Positions 29,603-39,125 of a stretch of DNA of 64,000 bases are shown one piece after another. The position numbers were made by a program, and so were the translations under genes. Below the pieces are notes generated by a model, which saw nothing but the letters and a program-made list of their open reading frames with translations, ran no database searches and was not told the origin of the DNA. Positions within the stretch are counted from its first letter, which is position 1. Every line of letters begins with the position of its first letter. Origin of the DNA: Trabulsiella odontotermitis (GTDB lineage: Bacteria > Pseudomonadota > Gammaproteobacteria > Enterobacterales > Enterobacteriaceae); contig NZ_CP125781.1 of NCBI RefSeq assembly GCF_030053895.1, positions 4,586,714 through 4,650,713 on the forward strand. The letters are read 5' to 3'.

Positions 29603-31474
29603 TTAAATCTCGACTTGTGTGCCGAGTTCGATAACGCGGTTAGGTGGAATTTCAAACTGATCCGGTGCGCGCAGGGCGTTGCGTTGCAACAGAAGATAGA
29701 GCTTACCGCGCAGCCGCAGATACCACGGCCGGTCATCGCCGAGGATCAACGACTCATGCGACATAAAGAACGACGTTTCCATCATCCGGCAACTGAGCCC
29801 TTCCAGACCACAGCGGTGGAAAACCTCTTCCACGTTCGGCGTTTCACGCCAGCCGTAACTGGCCACCACCCGCCAGAATGACGGCGACAATTGTTCTATC
29901 TGCACACGACGCACGTTGTGGACATACGGCGCATCTTCGGTCCGCAACGTCAGCAGGATCACACGTTCATGCAGCACCTTGTTGTGTTTCAGGTTATGCA
30001 ACATCGCAAAAGGGATCACGTTCAGCGCGCGGGACATATAGACCGCGGTACCTGGCACACGCACTGGCGGTGATTTCTCCAGCGAGGCGATCATCGCTTC
30101 CAGAGAATTACCGTGCTCATGCATGCGACGCAGCAAACGGAAGCGCTCGCTTTTCCAGGTGGTCATCACCAGGAACATCACGATACCCAGGCTTAACGGC
30201 AGCCAGCCGCCGGAGAGCAGTTTATCCAGGTTCGCGGAGAACAGTGGCACATCGACAAACAGGAACGACAACAGGATCAGCCCCACCAGGTATTTATTCC
30301 AGTTCCAGTTTTTCCGCGCCACAGTAGCAGAAAGAATGGAGGTCAGAACCATCGTACCGGTCACCGCAATGCCGTAAGCCGCTGCCAGATTGCTCGAATG
30401 TTCAAAGCTGACGATGACCAGCACCACAGCAAAATAGAGCAGCCAGTTGATGAACGGAATGTAGATCTGGCCGGATTCCATTTCCGAGGTGTGAATAATA
30501 CGCATCGGCGACAGATAGCCGAGACGTACCGCCTGACGGGTCAACGAAAAGACGCCGGAAATCACTGCCTGTGACGCAATCACTGTTGCCAGGGTGGCAA
30601 TGATCAGCATTGGCACCAGCGCCCATTCAGGGGCCAGCAGGAAGAACGGGTTTTTAATCGCTTCAGGATGCTCCAGCAACAGCGCGCCCTGACCAAAATA
30701 GTTCAGCACCAGCGATGGCAACACCACCGTAAACCAGGCCACGCGAATTGGCAGTTTGCCGAAATGGCCCATATCCGCATACAGCGCCTCGACACCCGTG
30801 ATGGCCAGCACCACCGCGCCCAGCGCTACGAAAGAAACCGCTTTAAATTCAAGGAAAAAATGCACCGCCCAGTAAGGGTTCAGCGCATGCAGCACATCCG
30901 GGTTAGCAATAATGCTTCGCAACCCCAGCACCGCCAGCAGCAGGAACCAGATCAGCATAATCGGAGCAAACAGTTTGCCGACCATACCGGTGCCATGCTT
31001 TTGGATCACAAAGAGTAAGGTGAGGACGATGATAGAAATGGGGACTATCCAGGAATCCAGTTGCGGCGCAATGATCTCCAGCCCCTCGATAGCGGACATC
31101 ACCGAAATCGCCGGGGTGATCACCACCTCGCCATAAAAAAAGCTGCCGCCTATCAGGCCAAGGATCACCAGCACTGACGTGGTTCTTGCCGACGTGTTGC
31201 GCCCGGCCAGCGACATCAGCGTCAGGATACCACCTTCACCGGCGTTATCCGCGCGCATCACAAAGGTGATGTACTTGATGGAGACCGTAAAAATCAGCAG
31301 CCAGAAAATCAGTGACAGAAACCCAAATACCGCATCACGTTCTACGCCAAAACCGAACTGCCCGGACAGACATTCACGAAGCGTATACAGCGGGCTGGTA
31401 CCAATGTCACCGTACACCACGCCAATGGCTGCGAGCGTAATCGCAGGCAACGATTGCTTATTATCAGTACTCAT
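29603..31474 (-). CDS. kup: Low-affinity potassium uptake protein Kup (TrkD)
   Basis: Inner-membrane K+/H+ symporter, the constitutive potassium importer most useful at low pH. 623 residues against 622 in E. coli. About twelve hydrophobic helices occupy residues 10-440; the family signatures GVVYGDIGTSPLYTL near the N-terminus and GGSFFYGEVVITPAISV are intact. A soluble C-terminal domain of about 170 residues follows (from TTWKSERFRLLRR). Divergent from ravA. Confidence 0.97.
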   Translation of the reverse strand: MSTDNKQSLPAITLAAIGVVYGDIGTSPLYTLRECLSGQFGFGVERDAVFGFLSLIFWLLIFTVSIKYITFVMRADNAGEGGILTLMSLAGRNTSARTTSVLVILGLIGGSFFYGEVVITPAISVMSAIEGLEIIAPQLDSWIVPISIIVLTLLFVIQKHGTGMVGKLFAPIMLIWFLLLAVLGLRSIIANPDVLHALNPYWAVHFFLEFKAVSFVALGAVVLAITGVEALYADMGHFGKLPIRVAWFTVVLPSLVLNYFGQGALLLEHPEAIKNPFFLLAPEWALVPMLIIATLATVIASQAVISGVFSLTRQAVRLGYLSPMRIIHTSEMESGQIYIPFINWLLYFAVVLVIVSFEHSSNLAAAYGIAVTGTMVLTSILSATVARKNWNWNKYLVGLILLSFLFVDVPLFSANLDKLLSGGWLPLSLGIVMFLVMTTWKSERFRLLRRMHEHGNSLEAMIASLEKSPPVRVPGTAVYMSRALNVIPFAMLHNLKHNKVLHERVILLTLRTEDAPYVHNVRRVQIEQLSPSFWRVVASYGWRETPNVEEVFHRCGLEGLSCRMMETSFFMSHESLILGDDRPWYLRLRGKLYLLLQRNALRAPDQFEIPPNRVIELGTQVEI

Positions 31475-31696
31475 AGACTCTTCTTTCGTTTATAAAACAA
31501 ATGAGTGCCTGGTCCCTTGGCCCACAAAAAGGCGCACAGTATGCACGATTAATCGCAAAATCGTACCCCTAACTGAATTCATGTTAACCTGGCTCAAATA
31601 AAAAAAGCGCAGCGTCGGCACCGGGTACCACCGATAATCCTGAGCGGCTATACTCGCTCAATTAGCCGGTTTTCGGCGAAAGGACGCAAATCAATT

Positions 31697-33196
31697 ATGG
31701 CTCAATCACATCTGTTGGCGGAAAGAATTTCCCGGCTAAGCGGAGCGCTGGAAAAAGGGCTCTATGAACGCAGCCACGCAATCCGCCTGTGCCTGCTGGC
31801 AGCGCTCAGCGGCGAGAGCGTTTTTCTGCTCGGTCCCCCTGGCATTGCCAAAAGCCTTATTGCCCGCCGCCTGAAGTTCGCTTTTCAGCATGCGCGCGCG
31901 TTTGAATATCTGATGACCCGTTTTTCCACGCCGGAAGAGGTGTTTGGCCCACTGTCCATTCAGGCGCTGAAGGACGAAGGCCGCTATGAACGCCTTACCG
32001 CCGGGTATCTGCCGGAAGCGGAAATCGTTTTTCTGGATGAGATCTGGAAAGCCGGCCCGGCCATTCTGAACACCCTGTTGACTGCCATCAACGAACGCAG
32101 TTTTCGTAACGGCGCCCACGAAGAAAAAATACCCATGCGTCTGCTGGTGGCGGCATCCAACGAATTGCCGGAAGCGGACAGCAGCCTGGAAGCGCTTTAT
32201 GACCGTATGCTGATTCGCCTGTGGCTCGATAAAGTCCAGGAAAAGGGCAACTTCCGTTCGATGCTGGTCAGCCAGCAGGATGAAAGCGAAAACCCTGTTC
32301 CCGCCGGTTTACAGGTCACCGATGTAGAATTTGTGCAGTGGCAGAAAGCCATTGGTGACATTACGTTGACCGACAGCGTCTTCGAACTGATTTACCAGCT
32401 GCGCCAGCAGCTGGATGCGCTACCCGCCGCGCCATATGTTTCCGATCGGCGCTGGAAAAAAGCAATCCGTCTGCTGCAGGCCAGCGCCTTCTTCAGTGGA
32501 CGCGACGCTATCGCGCCCATCGATCTTATCCTGTTGAAAGACTGCCTGTGGTATGACGCGGAAAGCATGAATCTGATGCAACAGCAGCTGGAAATATTGA
32601 TGACCGGGCACGCCTGGCAACAGCAACTGATGCTGACGCGTCTCGGTGCAATTGTGCAGCAACGCATCCAGCTCCAGCAACAACAGAGTGATAAAACGGC
32701 GCTCAAAGTCACCCGCGTCGGCGGGATGTTCAGCCGTAAACCGCATTATGAACTGCCTGCCGATATCAAAGACAGCACGCTGATACTGCTGCTTCAGCAG
32801 CCGCTGAAACTGCATGACATCAACGTGGTTCATATTACCTTTGAGCGTGCGGTGCTGGAGTTGTGGCTTGAGAAAGGCGGCGAGATCCGCGGCAAGCTGA
32901 ACGGGATTGGTTTTGCGCAGGTGATTAACCTTGAAGTCGACACCAGCCTGCATCTGGTGGTGCGCGACGTCAGCCTTCAGGGCTCACGCCTTGCGTTACC
33001 CGGCGCCGAATCGCAAGAAAACATGCCAGCGGAGATCAAACAGCAACTGGATGCGCTTGATGAAGCCTGGCACCAGCAACATAACCGCTTTAGCGAACAG
33101 CAGAAATGCCTGTTCATCCATCGCGACTGGTTAGGTCGCATTGAAGCCAGCCTGCAGGACGTCGGAGCGCAGATTAAACAGGCTCGTCAATGCTGA
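31697..33196 (+). CDS. ravA: RavA, MoxR-family AAA+ ATPase
   Basis: Hexameric MoxR AAA+ ATPase that binds the inducible lysine decarboxylase LdcI (and ppGpp) in E. coli and works with ViaA on respiratory complexes. 499 residues, one more than E. coli. Walker A GPPGIAKS at 46-53, Walker B VFLDEIWKAG near 112-121 and a sensor-1 VAASNELPE are present, followed by the family's triple-helix and LARA (LdcI-binding) regions. The last codons overlap the start of viaA by seven bases. In E. coli the pair is expressed by sigma-S. Confidence 0.95.
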   Translation: MAQSHLLAERISRLSGALEKGLYERSHAIRLCLLAALSGESVFLLGPPGIAKSLIARRLKFAFQHARAFEYLMTRFSTPEEVFGPLSIQALKDEGRYERLTAGYLPEAEIVFLDEIWKAGPAILNTLLTAINERSFRNGAHEEKIPMRLLVAASNELPEADSSLEALYDRMLIRLWLDKVQEKGNFRSMLVSQQDESENPVPAGLQVTDVEFVQWQKAIGDITLTDSVFELIYQLRQQLDALPAAPYVSDRRWKKAIRLLQASAFFSGRDAIAPIDLILLKDCLWYDAESMNLMQQQLEILMTGHAWQQQLMLTRLGAIVQQRIQLQQQQSDKTALKVTRVGGMFSRKPHYELPADIKDSTLILLLQQPLKLHDINVVHITFERAVLELWLEKGGEIRGKLNGIGFAQVINLEVDTSLHLVVRDVSLQGSRLALPGAESQENMPAEIKQQLDALDEAWHQQHNRFSEQQKCLFIHRDWLGRIEASLQDVGAQIKQARQC

Positions 33197-34641
33197 CGCT
33201 GGATACGCTCAATGTGATGCTGGCAGTCAGTGAAGAGGGGTTAATCGATGAGATGATCCTCGCGCTGCTGGCATCACCGCAGTTGGCGCTCTTTTTTGAA
33301 AAATTCCCCCGACTGAAAAACGCGATCGCAAACGATCTCCCGCGCTGGCGCGACGCGCTAAAAAGCCGGTTAAAAGAGACCGATGTGCCGCCGGATCTGG
33401 CGGAAGAGGTGCTTTGTTATCAGCAGAGCCAGTTACTGTCGACGTCGCAATTTATCGTCGCGCTACCACAAACGCTGGCGCTACTGCAGAAACTCCAGTC
33501 ACCGTTTGCCGCCCAGGCGCAACATCTGGTGGACAGCAACGCCACCTTCACGCCCGCACTGCATACCCTGTTTTTACAGCGCTGGCGGTTAAGTCTGGTC
33601 GTTCAGACCACCTCCCTGAATCAGCAACTGCTGGAAGAGGAGCGTGAGCAATTGCTGAGCGAAGTGCAGGAACGGATGACCTTAAGCGGTCAGCTTGAAC
33701 CAGTGCTGGTGGAAAATGAAAACGCCGCCGGGCGTCTGTGGGACATGAGCGCCGGGCAGCTCAAACGCGGTGACTATCAGTTAATCGTGAAATACGGCGA
33801 GTTTCTGAGTCAGCAGCCCGAACTGATGCAGCTTGCCGAGCAACTCGGACGTTCGCGGGAGGCGAAATCCGTTCCCAAAAAAGACGCGCCGATGGAGACC
33901 TTTCGCACGCTGGTGCGCGAACCGGCTACCGTACCGGAGCAGGTCGACGGTCTGCAACGAAGCGACGATATTTTGCGGCTTTTACCGCCGGAGCTGGCCA
34001 CGCTCGGTATTACCGAACTGGAGTATGAATTTTATCGCCGGCTGGTGGAAAAACAGCTGCTAACCTATCGCCTTCATGGCGATGCCTGGCGGGAAAAGAT
34101 CAGCGAACGGCCGGTGGTTCATCAGGATGTGGAACAACAACCGCGCGGGCCGTTTATCGTCTGTGTGGACACATCAGGTTCGATGGGCGGCTTCAACGAA
34201 CAATGTGCCAAGGCATTCTGTCTGGCGTTGATGCGCGTGGCGCTGGCGGATAACCGTCGCTGCTTTATTATGCTGTTCTCCAGCGAAGTGGTGCGTTACG
34301 AACTCTCCAGCCGTCAGGGACTCGAGCAGGCGATCCGCTTTTTAAGCCAGCGTTTTCGCGGCGGTACCGATATCGCCAGCTGTTTTCGCGCCATTATCGA
34401 AAGAATGCAGGAAGCAGCGTGGGCGGATGCCGATGCGGTGGTGATCTCCGATTTTATCGCCCAGCGACTGCCGGATAATGTGGTGAGTAAAGTGAAGGAT
34501 CTGCAGCGTGTTCATCAGCACCGTTTTCACGCCGTGGCGATGTCCACACATGGAAAACCCGGCATCATGCGCATCTTCGATCATATCTGGCGCTTTGATA
34601 CCGGGTTACGTAGCCGTCTGCTGCGTCGCTGGCGGCGTTAA
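33190..34641 (+). CDS. viaA: ViaA, von Willebrand factor A-domain partner of RavA
   Basis: Cytoplasmic VWA protein that stimulates RavA ATPase activity; reported to interact with respiratory chain proteins such as Nuo and fumarate reductase and to raise aminoglycoside sensitivity. 483 residues. The N-terminal part is helical; the C-terminal VWA domain has the metal-ion site motif DTSGS (CVDTSGSMGG, around residue 327) and the later VVISDF. It overlaps ravA and ends only 9 bp from the convergent asnA stop. Confidence 0.95.
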   Translation: MLTLDTLNVMLAVSEEGLIDEMILALLASPQLALFFEKFPRLKNAIANDLPRWRDALKSRLKETDVPPDLAEEVLCYQQSQLLSTSQFIVALPQTLALLQKLQSPFAAQAQHLVDSNATFTPALHTLFLQRWRLSLVVQTTSLNQQLLEEEREQLLSEVQERMTLSGQLEPVLVENENAAGRLWDMSAGQLKRGDYQLIVKYGEFLSQQPELMQLAEQLGRSREAKSVPKKDAPMETFRTLVREPATVPEQVDGLQRSDDILRLLPPELATLGITELEYEFYRRLVEKQLLTYRLHGDAWREKISERPVVHQDVEQQPRGPFIVCVDTSGSMGGFNEQCAKAFCLALMRVALADNRRCFIMLFSSEVVRYELSSRQGLEQAIRFLSQRFRGGTDIASCFRAIIERMQEAAWADADAVVISDFIAQRLPDNVVSKVKDLQRVHQHRFHAVAMSTHGKPGIMRIFDHIWRFDTGLRSRLLRRWRR

Positions 34642-34650
34642 TCGTTACGC

Positions 34651-35643
34651 TTAAAGCAGCGCGCCGACGCTCTCACGAACCTGCTGCGGCCATACACCGC
34701 ACTGCACCTGACCGATGTGCGGCAACTGGAGCAGCAGCATGGTGAGGCGAGACTGACCAATACCACCGCCGATCGTCTGCGGCATTTCGCCACGCAGCAG
34801 CGCCTGGTGCCATTCGAGTTTCAGGCGATCTTCATCTCCCGTCAGCGCCAGCTGGCGTTTCAGGGTTTCGGCATCCACACGGATCCCCATGGAAGAGAGC
34901 TCGAACGCATCTTCCAGCATCGGGTTCCATACCAGAATGTCACCATTCAGACCGGCAAACCCTTCGGATACCGGCGTGCTCCAGTCGTCATAATCCGGCG
35001 CGCGAACGTCGTGACGCTGACCATCGCTCAGCTTACCGCCGATGCCAATCAGGAAAACGGCGCCCAACTCTCTGGTAATCGCGCGCTCACGGCCTTTCGC
35101 GTCCAGACCCGGAAAACGGGAGAGCAGCTCCTGGCTGTGAACGAAGTGGATCTGTTCCGGCAGGAAAGGTTTCAGACCAAACTCTTTACTGACCGCGGCT
35201 TCAGTTTCTTTAATCCCCTGCCAGATGGCTTCCACGGTCGCTTTCAGCGTACCGGTGTGGCGTTCGCCATCGTTCATTACGCGTTCCCAGTCCCACTGAT
35301 CCACATAAACAGAGTGGATCGGGGTCAGGCGGTCTTCGTCAGGACGAAGGGCTTTCATATGCGTGTACAGCCCTTCGCCCGCGCTGAAGTCATGTTGCCC
35401 CAGAGTTTGACGTTTCCATTTCGCCAGTGAATGAACCACTTCGAACTGGGCGTCTGGCAGTGTTTTCACTTTCACCTGCACCGCTTTTTCGCAACCAGAC
35501 AAGTTATCCTGTGTCCCGTCGCCCACGCGGCTTAAGATCGGTGCCTGAACTTCGATCAGGCCAAGCTTTTCTTCCAGCTGACGGGAAAAATGGGATTTTA
35601 CGAAACTGATCTGACGTTGTTTTGCGATATAAGCGGTTTTCAT
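34651..35643 (-). CDS. asnA: Asparagine synthetase A (ammonia-dependent)
   Basis: Makes asparagine from aspartate, ATP and ammonia; a class-II aminoacyl-tRNA-synthetase-like cytoplasmic dimer. 330 residues as in E. coli. The N-terminus (MKTAYIAKQRQISFVKSHFS) and the motif-3-like IGGGIGQSRLTMLLL near the C-terminus are conserved. Transcribed divergently from asnC, whose product activates it when asparagine is low. Confidence 0.97.
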   Translation of the reverse strand: MKTAYIAKQRQISFVKSHFSRQLEEKLGLIEVQAPILSRVGDGTQDNLSGCEKAVQVKVKTLPDAQFEVVHSLAKWKRQTLGQHDFSAGEGLYTHMKALRPDEDRLTPIHSVYVDQWDWERVMNDGERHTGTLKATVEAIWQGIKETEAAVSKEFGLKPFLPEQIHFVHSQELLSRFPGLDAKGRERAITRELGAVFLIGIGGKLSDGQRHDVRAPDYDDWSTPVSEGFAGLNGDILVWNPMLEDAFELSSMGIRVDAETLKRQLALTGDEDRLKLEWHQALLRGEMPQTIGGGIGQSRLTMLLLQLPHIGQVQCGVWPQQVRESVGALL

Positions 35644-35794
35644 TTTTTTGACTCCTGCGTCCTGTTGCTATTGATTAAGCAACAAAAGTGGAGTGGAATT
35701 CAATAATCAACAAACAAAATTGGCTTATCACTTTTGATTCAATAAAATCGTGGGCTAAAATTGTCACAATCCTCAATCTTCATAAGAAAAACCT
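35644..35794. promoter_or_regulatory. asnA/asnC divergent control region
   Basis: 151 bp, AT-rich, with the two promoters back to back. An inverted repeat TTGCT-ATTGATT-AAGCAA lies at about 35666-35682 in the asnA leader. AsnC sites are degenerate and I cannot place them with confidence. Confidence 0.5.
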
Positions 35795-36253
35795 ATGGAA
35801 AATTATCAGATCGACAATCTGGACCGCGGCATCCTTGAGGCGCTGATGGCCAATGCACGCACCGCTTACGCCGAACTGGCGAAACAGTTTGGGGTCAGCC
35901 CGGGGACCATCCACGTCCGGGTAGAAAAAATGAAGCAGGCCGGGATCATCATCGGCGCGCGTATCGATGTCAGTCCAAAACAGCTGGGATATGATGTCTG
36001 CTGCTTTATCGGCATCATTCTTAAAAGCGCGAAGGATTATCCGTCGGCGCTGGCGAAACTGGAAAGCCTGGATGAAGTCACCGAGGCGTATTACACCACC
36101 GGCCACTACAGTATCTTTATTAAGGTGATGTGCCGCTCGATCGACGCGCTCCAGCAGGTACTTATCAACAAGATCCAAACAATCGATGAAATTCAGTCCA
36201 CGGAGACTCTGATCTCCCTGCAGAACCCGATAATGCGGACGATCCGCCCGTAA
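35795..36253 (+). CDS. asnC: Transcription regulator AsnC (Lrp family)
   Basis: Asparagine-responsive Lrp/AsnC regulator that activates asnA and represses its own gene. 152 residues: N-terminal helix-turn-helix (TAYAELAKQFGVSPGTIHVR, about residues 23-42) and a C-terminal RAM ligand-binding domain (about 67-150) with the conserved GHYSIFIKV. Near-identical to E. coli. Its transcription can run on through mioC into oriC, a route known to influence initiation. Confidence 0.97.
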   Translation: MENYQIDNLDRGILEALMANARTAYAELAKQFGVSPGTIHVRVEKMKQAGIIIGARIDVSPKQLGYDVCCFIGIILKSAKDYPSALAKLESLDEVTEAYYTTGHYSIFIKVMCRSIDALQQVLINKIQTIDEIQSTETLISLQNPIMRTIRP

Positions 36254-36274
36254 CCACGCAAAATTAATCCCACA

Positions 36275-36283
36275 TTTTCCACA
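36275..36283 (+). promoter_or_regulatory. DnaA box at the mioC promoter
   Basis: TTTTCCACA differs by one base from the consensus DnaA box TTATCCACA and lies about 60 bp before the mioC start, at the promoter. In E. coli DnaA bound at this place represses mioC transcription toward oriC. Confidence 0.65.
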
Positions 36284-36343
36284 GGTAGATCCCAGCTCGC
36301 ACACAGCGTACAATACGCCACTCTGTATTAAGGAGTGGCGATC

Positions 36344-36787
36344 ATGGCGGACATTACGCTTATCAGCGGCAGCACGCTGGGTGGTGCGGAATATGTAGCG
36401 GAACATCTGGCGGAAAAGCTGGAGGACGCGGGTTTTTCAACCGAAACGCTGCATGGCCCTCTGCTGGAGGATCTGACCCCCAACGGTCTCTGGCTGTTGA
36501 TCAGCTCCACGCACGGCGCCGGAGATATTCCGGACAACCTGCAACCGTTCTATGACGATATCCAGGAGAAGAAGCCTGATTTGTCTGGCGTGCGTTTTGG
36601 CGCGATCGGCATCGGTAGCCGTGAATATGACACCTTCTGCGGTGCCATCGACAAACTTGATGCTCTGCTTCTGTCTTGCGGTGCGAAACAGGTTGGCGAA
36701 ACGCTGAAGATCAACATCCTTGAACACGACATTCCTGAAGATCCGGCTGAAGAATGGACAGGATCCTGGATAAATTTGATCAAATAG
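36344..36787 (+). CDS. mioC: Flavodoxin-like protein MioC
   Basis: FMN-binding flavodoxin-type protein beside oriC, reported to take part as an electron carrier in biotin synthase activity in vitro. 147 residues; phosphate-binding loop SGSTLGGAEYVAEHLA near the N-terminus, then STHGAGDIPDN and GIGSREYDTFCGA. AAGGAG at 36330-36335 supports the ATG at 36344 over the GTG at 36335. The stop lies about 10 bp before the first DnaA-box cluster of oriC, so its transcript enters the origin. Confidence 0.95.
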   Translation: MADITLISGSTLGGAEYVAEHLAEKLEDAGFSTETLHGPLLEDLTPNGLWLLISSTHGAGDIPDNLQPFYDDIQEKKPDLSGVRFGAIGIGSREYDTFCGAIDKLDALLLSCGAKQVGETLKINILEHDIPEDPAEEWTGSWINLIK

Positions 36788-36795
36788 ATGAACAG

Positions 36796-37077
36796 ATCGT
36801 GCGATCTTATGTGGATAACTCTGGTTAAAAGCTTGGATCAACCGGTAGTTATCCAAAGTATAAGGTTTGGTTAGTTTTCACCCTGTGTATAACCCTTCAT
36901 TTTGATCCCAGCTTATACGGGTCAGGATCACCGATCATTCACAGCGAATGATCCTTTGTAATGTATTGATCCTGAACGTCGGATCCGACTTATCCACAAA
37001 GGACGTCGATCCTAATAAGAGATCACAATAGAACAGATCTCTAAATAAAAAGATCTTCTTTTTAATACCCAGGATCC
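36796..37077. other. oriC: oriC, chromosomal replication origin
   Basis: About 280 bp between mioC and mnmG, in inverted orientation to the usual K-12 map. DnaA boxes: R4 TGTGGATAA at 36810-36818, R3 TTATCCAAA at 36849-36857, R2 TGTGTATAA at 36884-36892 and R1 TTATCCACA at 36990-36998. The unwinding element has three 13-mers at 37012-37024, 37027-37039 and 37043-37055; read toward mnmG's opposite strand they are GATCTCTTATTAG, GATCTGTTCTATT and GATCTTTTTATTT. About 14 GATC sites fall in or at the edges of the region, giving Dam methylation and SeqA control. The BamHI-type GGATCC at 37072 marks the left end in E. coli numbering. Box spacing follows the E. coli plan. Confidence 0.96.
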
Positions 37078-37167
37078 CAGTGCTTTCTCCATCGACTAAA
37101 GTTGAGTAGAATCCACGGCCCGGGCACCAATCCATTTTCAAACCGCGACACCGCGAGGCAGGAAACC

Positions 37168-39057
37168 ATGTTTTATCAGGATCCTTTTGACGTCATTATC
37201 ATTGGCGGGGGTCATGCAGGCACTGAGGCCGCGATGGCCGCAGCGCGTATGGGTCAACAGACTCTGCTTTTGACACACAATATCGATACGCTGGGGCAAA
37301 TGAGCTGTAACCCGGCGATCGGCGGTATTGGAAAAGGACATCTGGTAAAAGAAGTGGACGCCCTCGGTGGCCTGATGGCAAAAGCCATCGATCAGGCAGG
37401 TATTCAGTTCAGGATACTAAACGCCAGCAAAGGCCCGGCAGTTCGCGCGACTCGCGCCCAGGCTGACCGCGTGCTGTACCGTCAGGCGGTGCGTACGGCA
37501 CTGGAAAACCAACCGAATCTGATGATCTTCCAGCAGGCGGTTGAAGATCTGATCGTCGAAAATGATCGTGTCGTCGGCGCTGTCACCCAGATGGGGCTGA
37601 AGTTCCGCGCCAGAGCGGTGGTTTTGACCGTCGGCACCTTCCTTGATGGCAAAATTCATATCGGTCTGGATAACTACAGCGGTGGTCGCGCGGGAGATCC
37701 GCCGTCAATTTCACTTTCACGCCGTCTGCGTGAACTGCCGTTGCGGGTAAACCGCCTGAAAACCGGGACCCCGCCGCGTATCGATGCCCGCACCATCGAT
37801 TTCAGCGTTCTTGCTCAGCAGCATGGCGACAATCCGATGCCAGTCTTCTCGTTCATGGGGTCGGCGGATCAACACCCGCGCCAGGTGCCGTGCTACATCA
37901 CGCACACCAATGAGAAAACGCACGACGTGATCCGCAATAACCTCGATCGCAGCCCAATGTATGCTGGAGTGATCGAAGGGATCGGTCCGCGTTACTGTCC
38001 GTCGATCGAAGATAAAGTGATGCGCTTTGCCGATCGCAACCAGCATCAGATCTTCCTCGAGCCGGAAGGGTTGACCTCAAACGAAATTTACCCAAACGGG
38101 ATCTCCACCAGCCTGCCGTTTGATGTGCAGATGCAGATTGTCCGTTCGATGCAGGGAATGGAAAACGCGCGCATTGTGCGCCCGGGTTACGCCATCGAGT
38201 ACGATTTCTTCGATCCGCGCGACCTGAAACCAACGCTGGAAAGCAAATTTATCGAGGGTCTGTTCTTTGCCGGGCAGATCAACGGCACCACTGGTTACGA
38301 AGAAGCCGCTGCGCAGGGTCTGCTTGCCGGTCTCAACGCTGCCCGCTTCTCTGCCGAAAAAGAGGGCTGGGCGCCGGGCCGTTCGCAGGCTTACCTGGGG
38401 GTGCTGGTGGACGATCTTTGCACGCTGGGCACCAAAGAACCGTACCGCATGTTTACCTCACGCGCGGAATACCGCCTGATGTTGCGCGAAGACAACGCCG
38501 ATCTGCGTCTGACCGAAATGGGTCGCGAACTGGGTCTGGTGGATGATGACCGTTGGGGGCGTTTCAATGAGAAACTGGAACGTATCGAACGCGAACGTCA
38601 GCGCCTGAAAACCACCTGGGTCAATCCGTCTGCGGAATCTGCCGCCGAAGTGAATGCTCACATTACAGCGCCGCTCTCCCGTGAAGCCAGCGGGGAAGAT
38701 CTGCTGCGTCGCCCGGAAATGACCTACGATCAACTGGTGCAGTTGTCGCCGTTTGCCCCGGGGCTGGATGACGTTCAGGCCGCAGAGCAGGTTGAGATTC
38801 AGGTGAAATACGAAGGCTACATCGCTCGCCAGCAGGATGAGATCGAAAAACAGCAGCGCAACGAAAACACGCTGCTGCCGGTCACGCTTGATTATCGCCA
38901 GGTGAGCGGGCTGTCTAACGAAGTGATCGCCAAACTCAACGACCACAAACCTGCTTCGATCGGACAGGCGTCACGAATTTCAGGTATAACCCCCGCAGCC
39001 ATCTCGATCCTGCTGGTATGGCTGAAAAAACAAGGTATGCTGCGCCGTAGCGCCTGA
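37168..39057 (+). CDS. mnmG: tRNA uridine-5-carboxymethylaminomethyl modification enzyme MnmG (GidA)
   Basis: FAD enzyme that, with MnmE, installs the (c)mnm5 group on wobble uridine 34 of several tRNAs. 629 residues. The FAD-binding GGGHAGTEA begins at residue 13, and CNPAIGGIGKGHLVKE and GQINGTTGYEEAAAQGL are the other family signatures. The open frame starts 22 codons earlier, but MFYQDPFDVI at 37168, after AGGCAGGAAACC, is the family start. First gene after oriC; its transcription away from the origin affects origin topology. MnmE, its partner, is encoded at 59548. Confidence 0.98.
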   Translation: MFYQDPFDVIIIGGGHAGTEAAMAAARMGQQTLLLTHNIDTLGQMSCNPAIGGIGKGHLVKEVDALGGLMAKAIDQAGIQFRILNASKGPAVRATRAQADRVLYRQAVRTALENQPNLMIFQQAVEDLIVENDRVVGAVTQMGLKFRARAVVLTVGTFLDGKIHIGLDNYSGGRAGDPPSISLSRRLRELPLRVNRLKTGTPPRIDARTIDFSVLAQQHGDNPMPVFSFMGSADQHPRQVPCYITHTNEKTHDVIRNNLDRSPMYAGVIEGIGPRYCPSIEDKVMRFADRNQHQIFLEPEGLTSNEIYPNGISTSLPFDVQMQIVRSMQGMENARIVRPGYAIEYDFFDPRDLKPTLESKFIEGLFFAGQINGTTGYEEAAAQGLLAGLNAARFSAEKEGWAPGRSQAYLGVLVDDLCTLGTKEPYRMFTSRAEYRLMLREDNADLRLTEMGRELGLVDDDRWGRFNEKLERIERERQRLKTTWVNPSAESAAEVNAHITAPLSREASGEDLLRRPEMTYDQLVQLSPFAPGLDDVQAAEQVEIQVKYEGYIARQQDEIEKQQRNENTLLPVTLDYRQVSGLSNEVIAKLNDHKPASIGQASRISGITPAAISILLVWLKKQGMLRRSA

Positions 39058-39070
39058 TCATTCTATTTTT

Positions 39071-39094
39071 CCCGGCAGCGTTACGTCTGCCGGG
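39071..39094 (+). other. Hairpin between mnmG and rsmG
   Basis: CCCGGCAG and CTGCCGGG form an 8 bp stem with an 8-base loop, followed by TTTCTG. It may reduce or stabilise transcription from mnmG into rsmG; it is too T-poor for a clear terminator. Confidence 0.55.
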
Positions 39095-39125
39095 TTTCTG
39101 AATTCTGTTTTAACAGGTAATCACC

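Noticed and set aside
36796..37077. Possible CRISPR or tandem repeat because of repeated GATC and 13-mer units
   Set aside because: The repeats are those of oriC: DnaA boxes, Dam sites and 13-mers in the E. coli order between mioC and mnmG.
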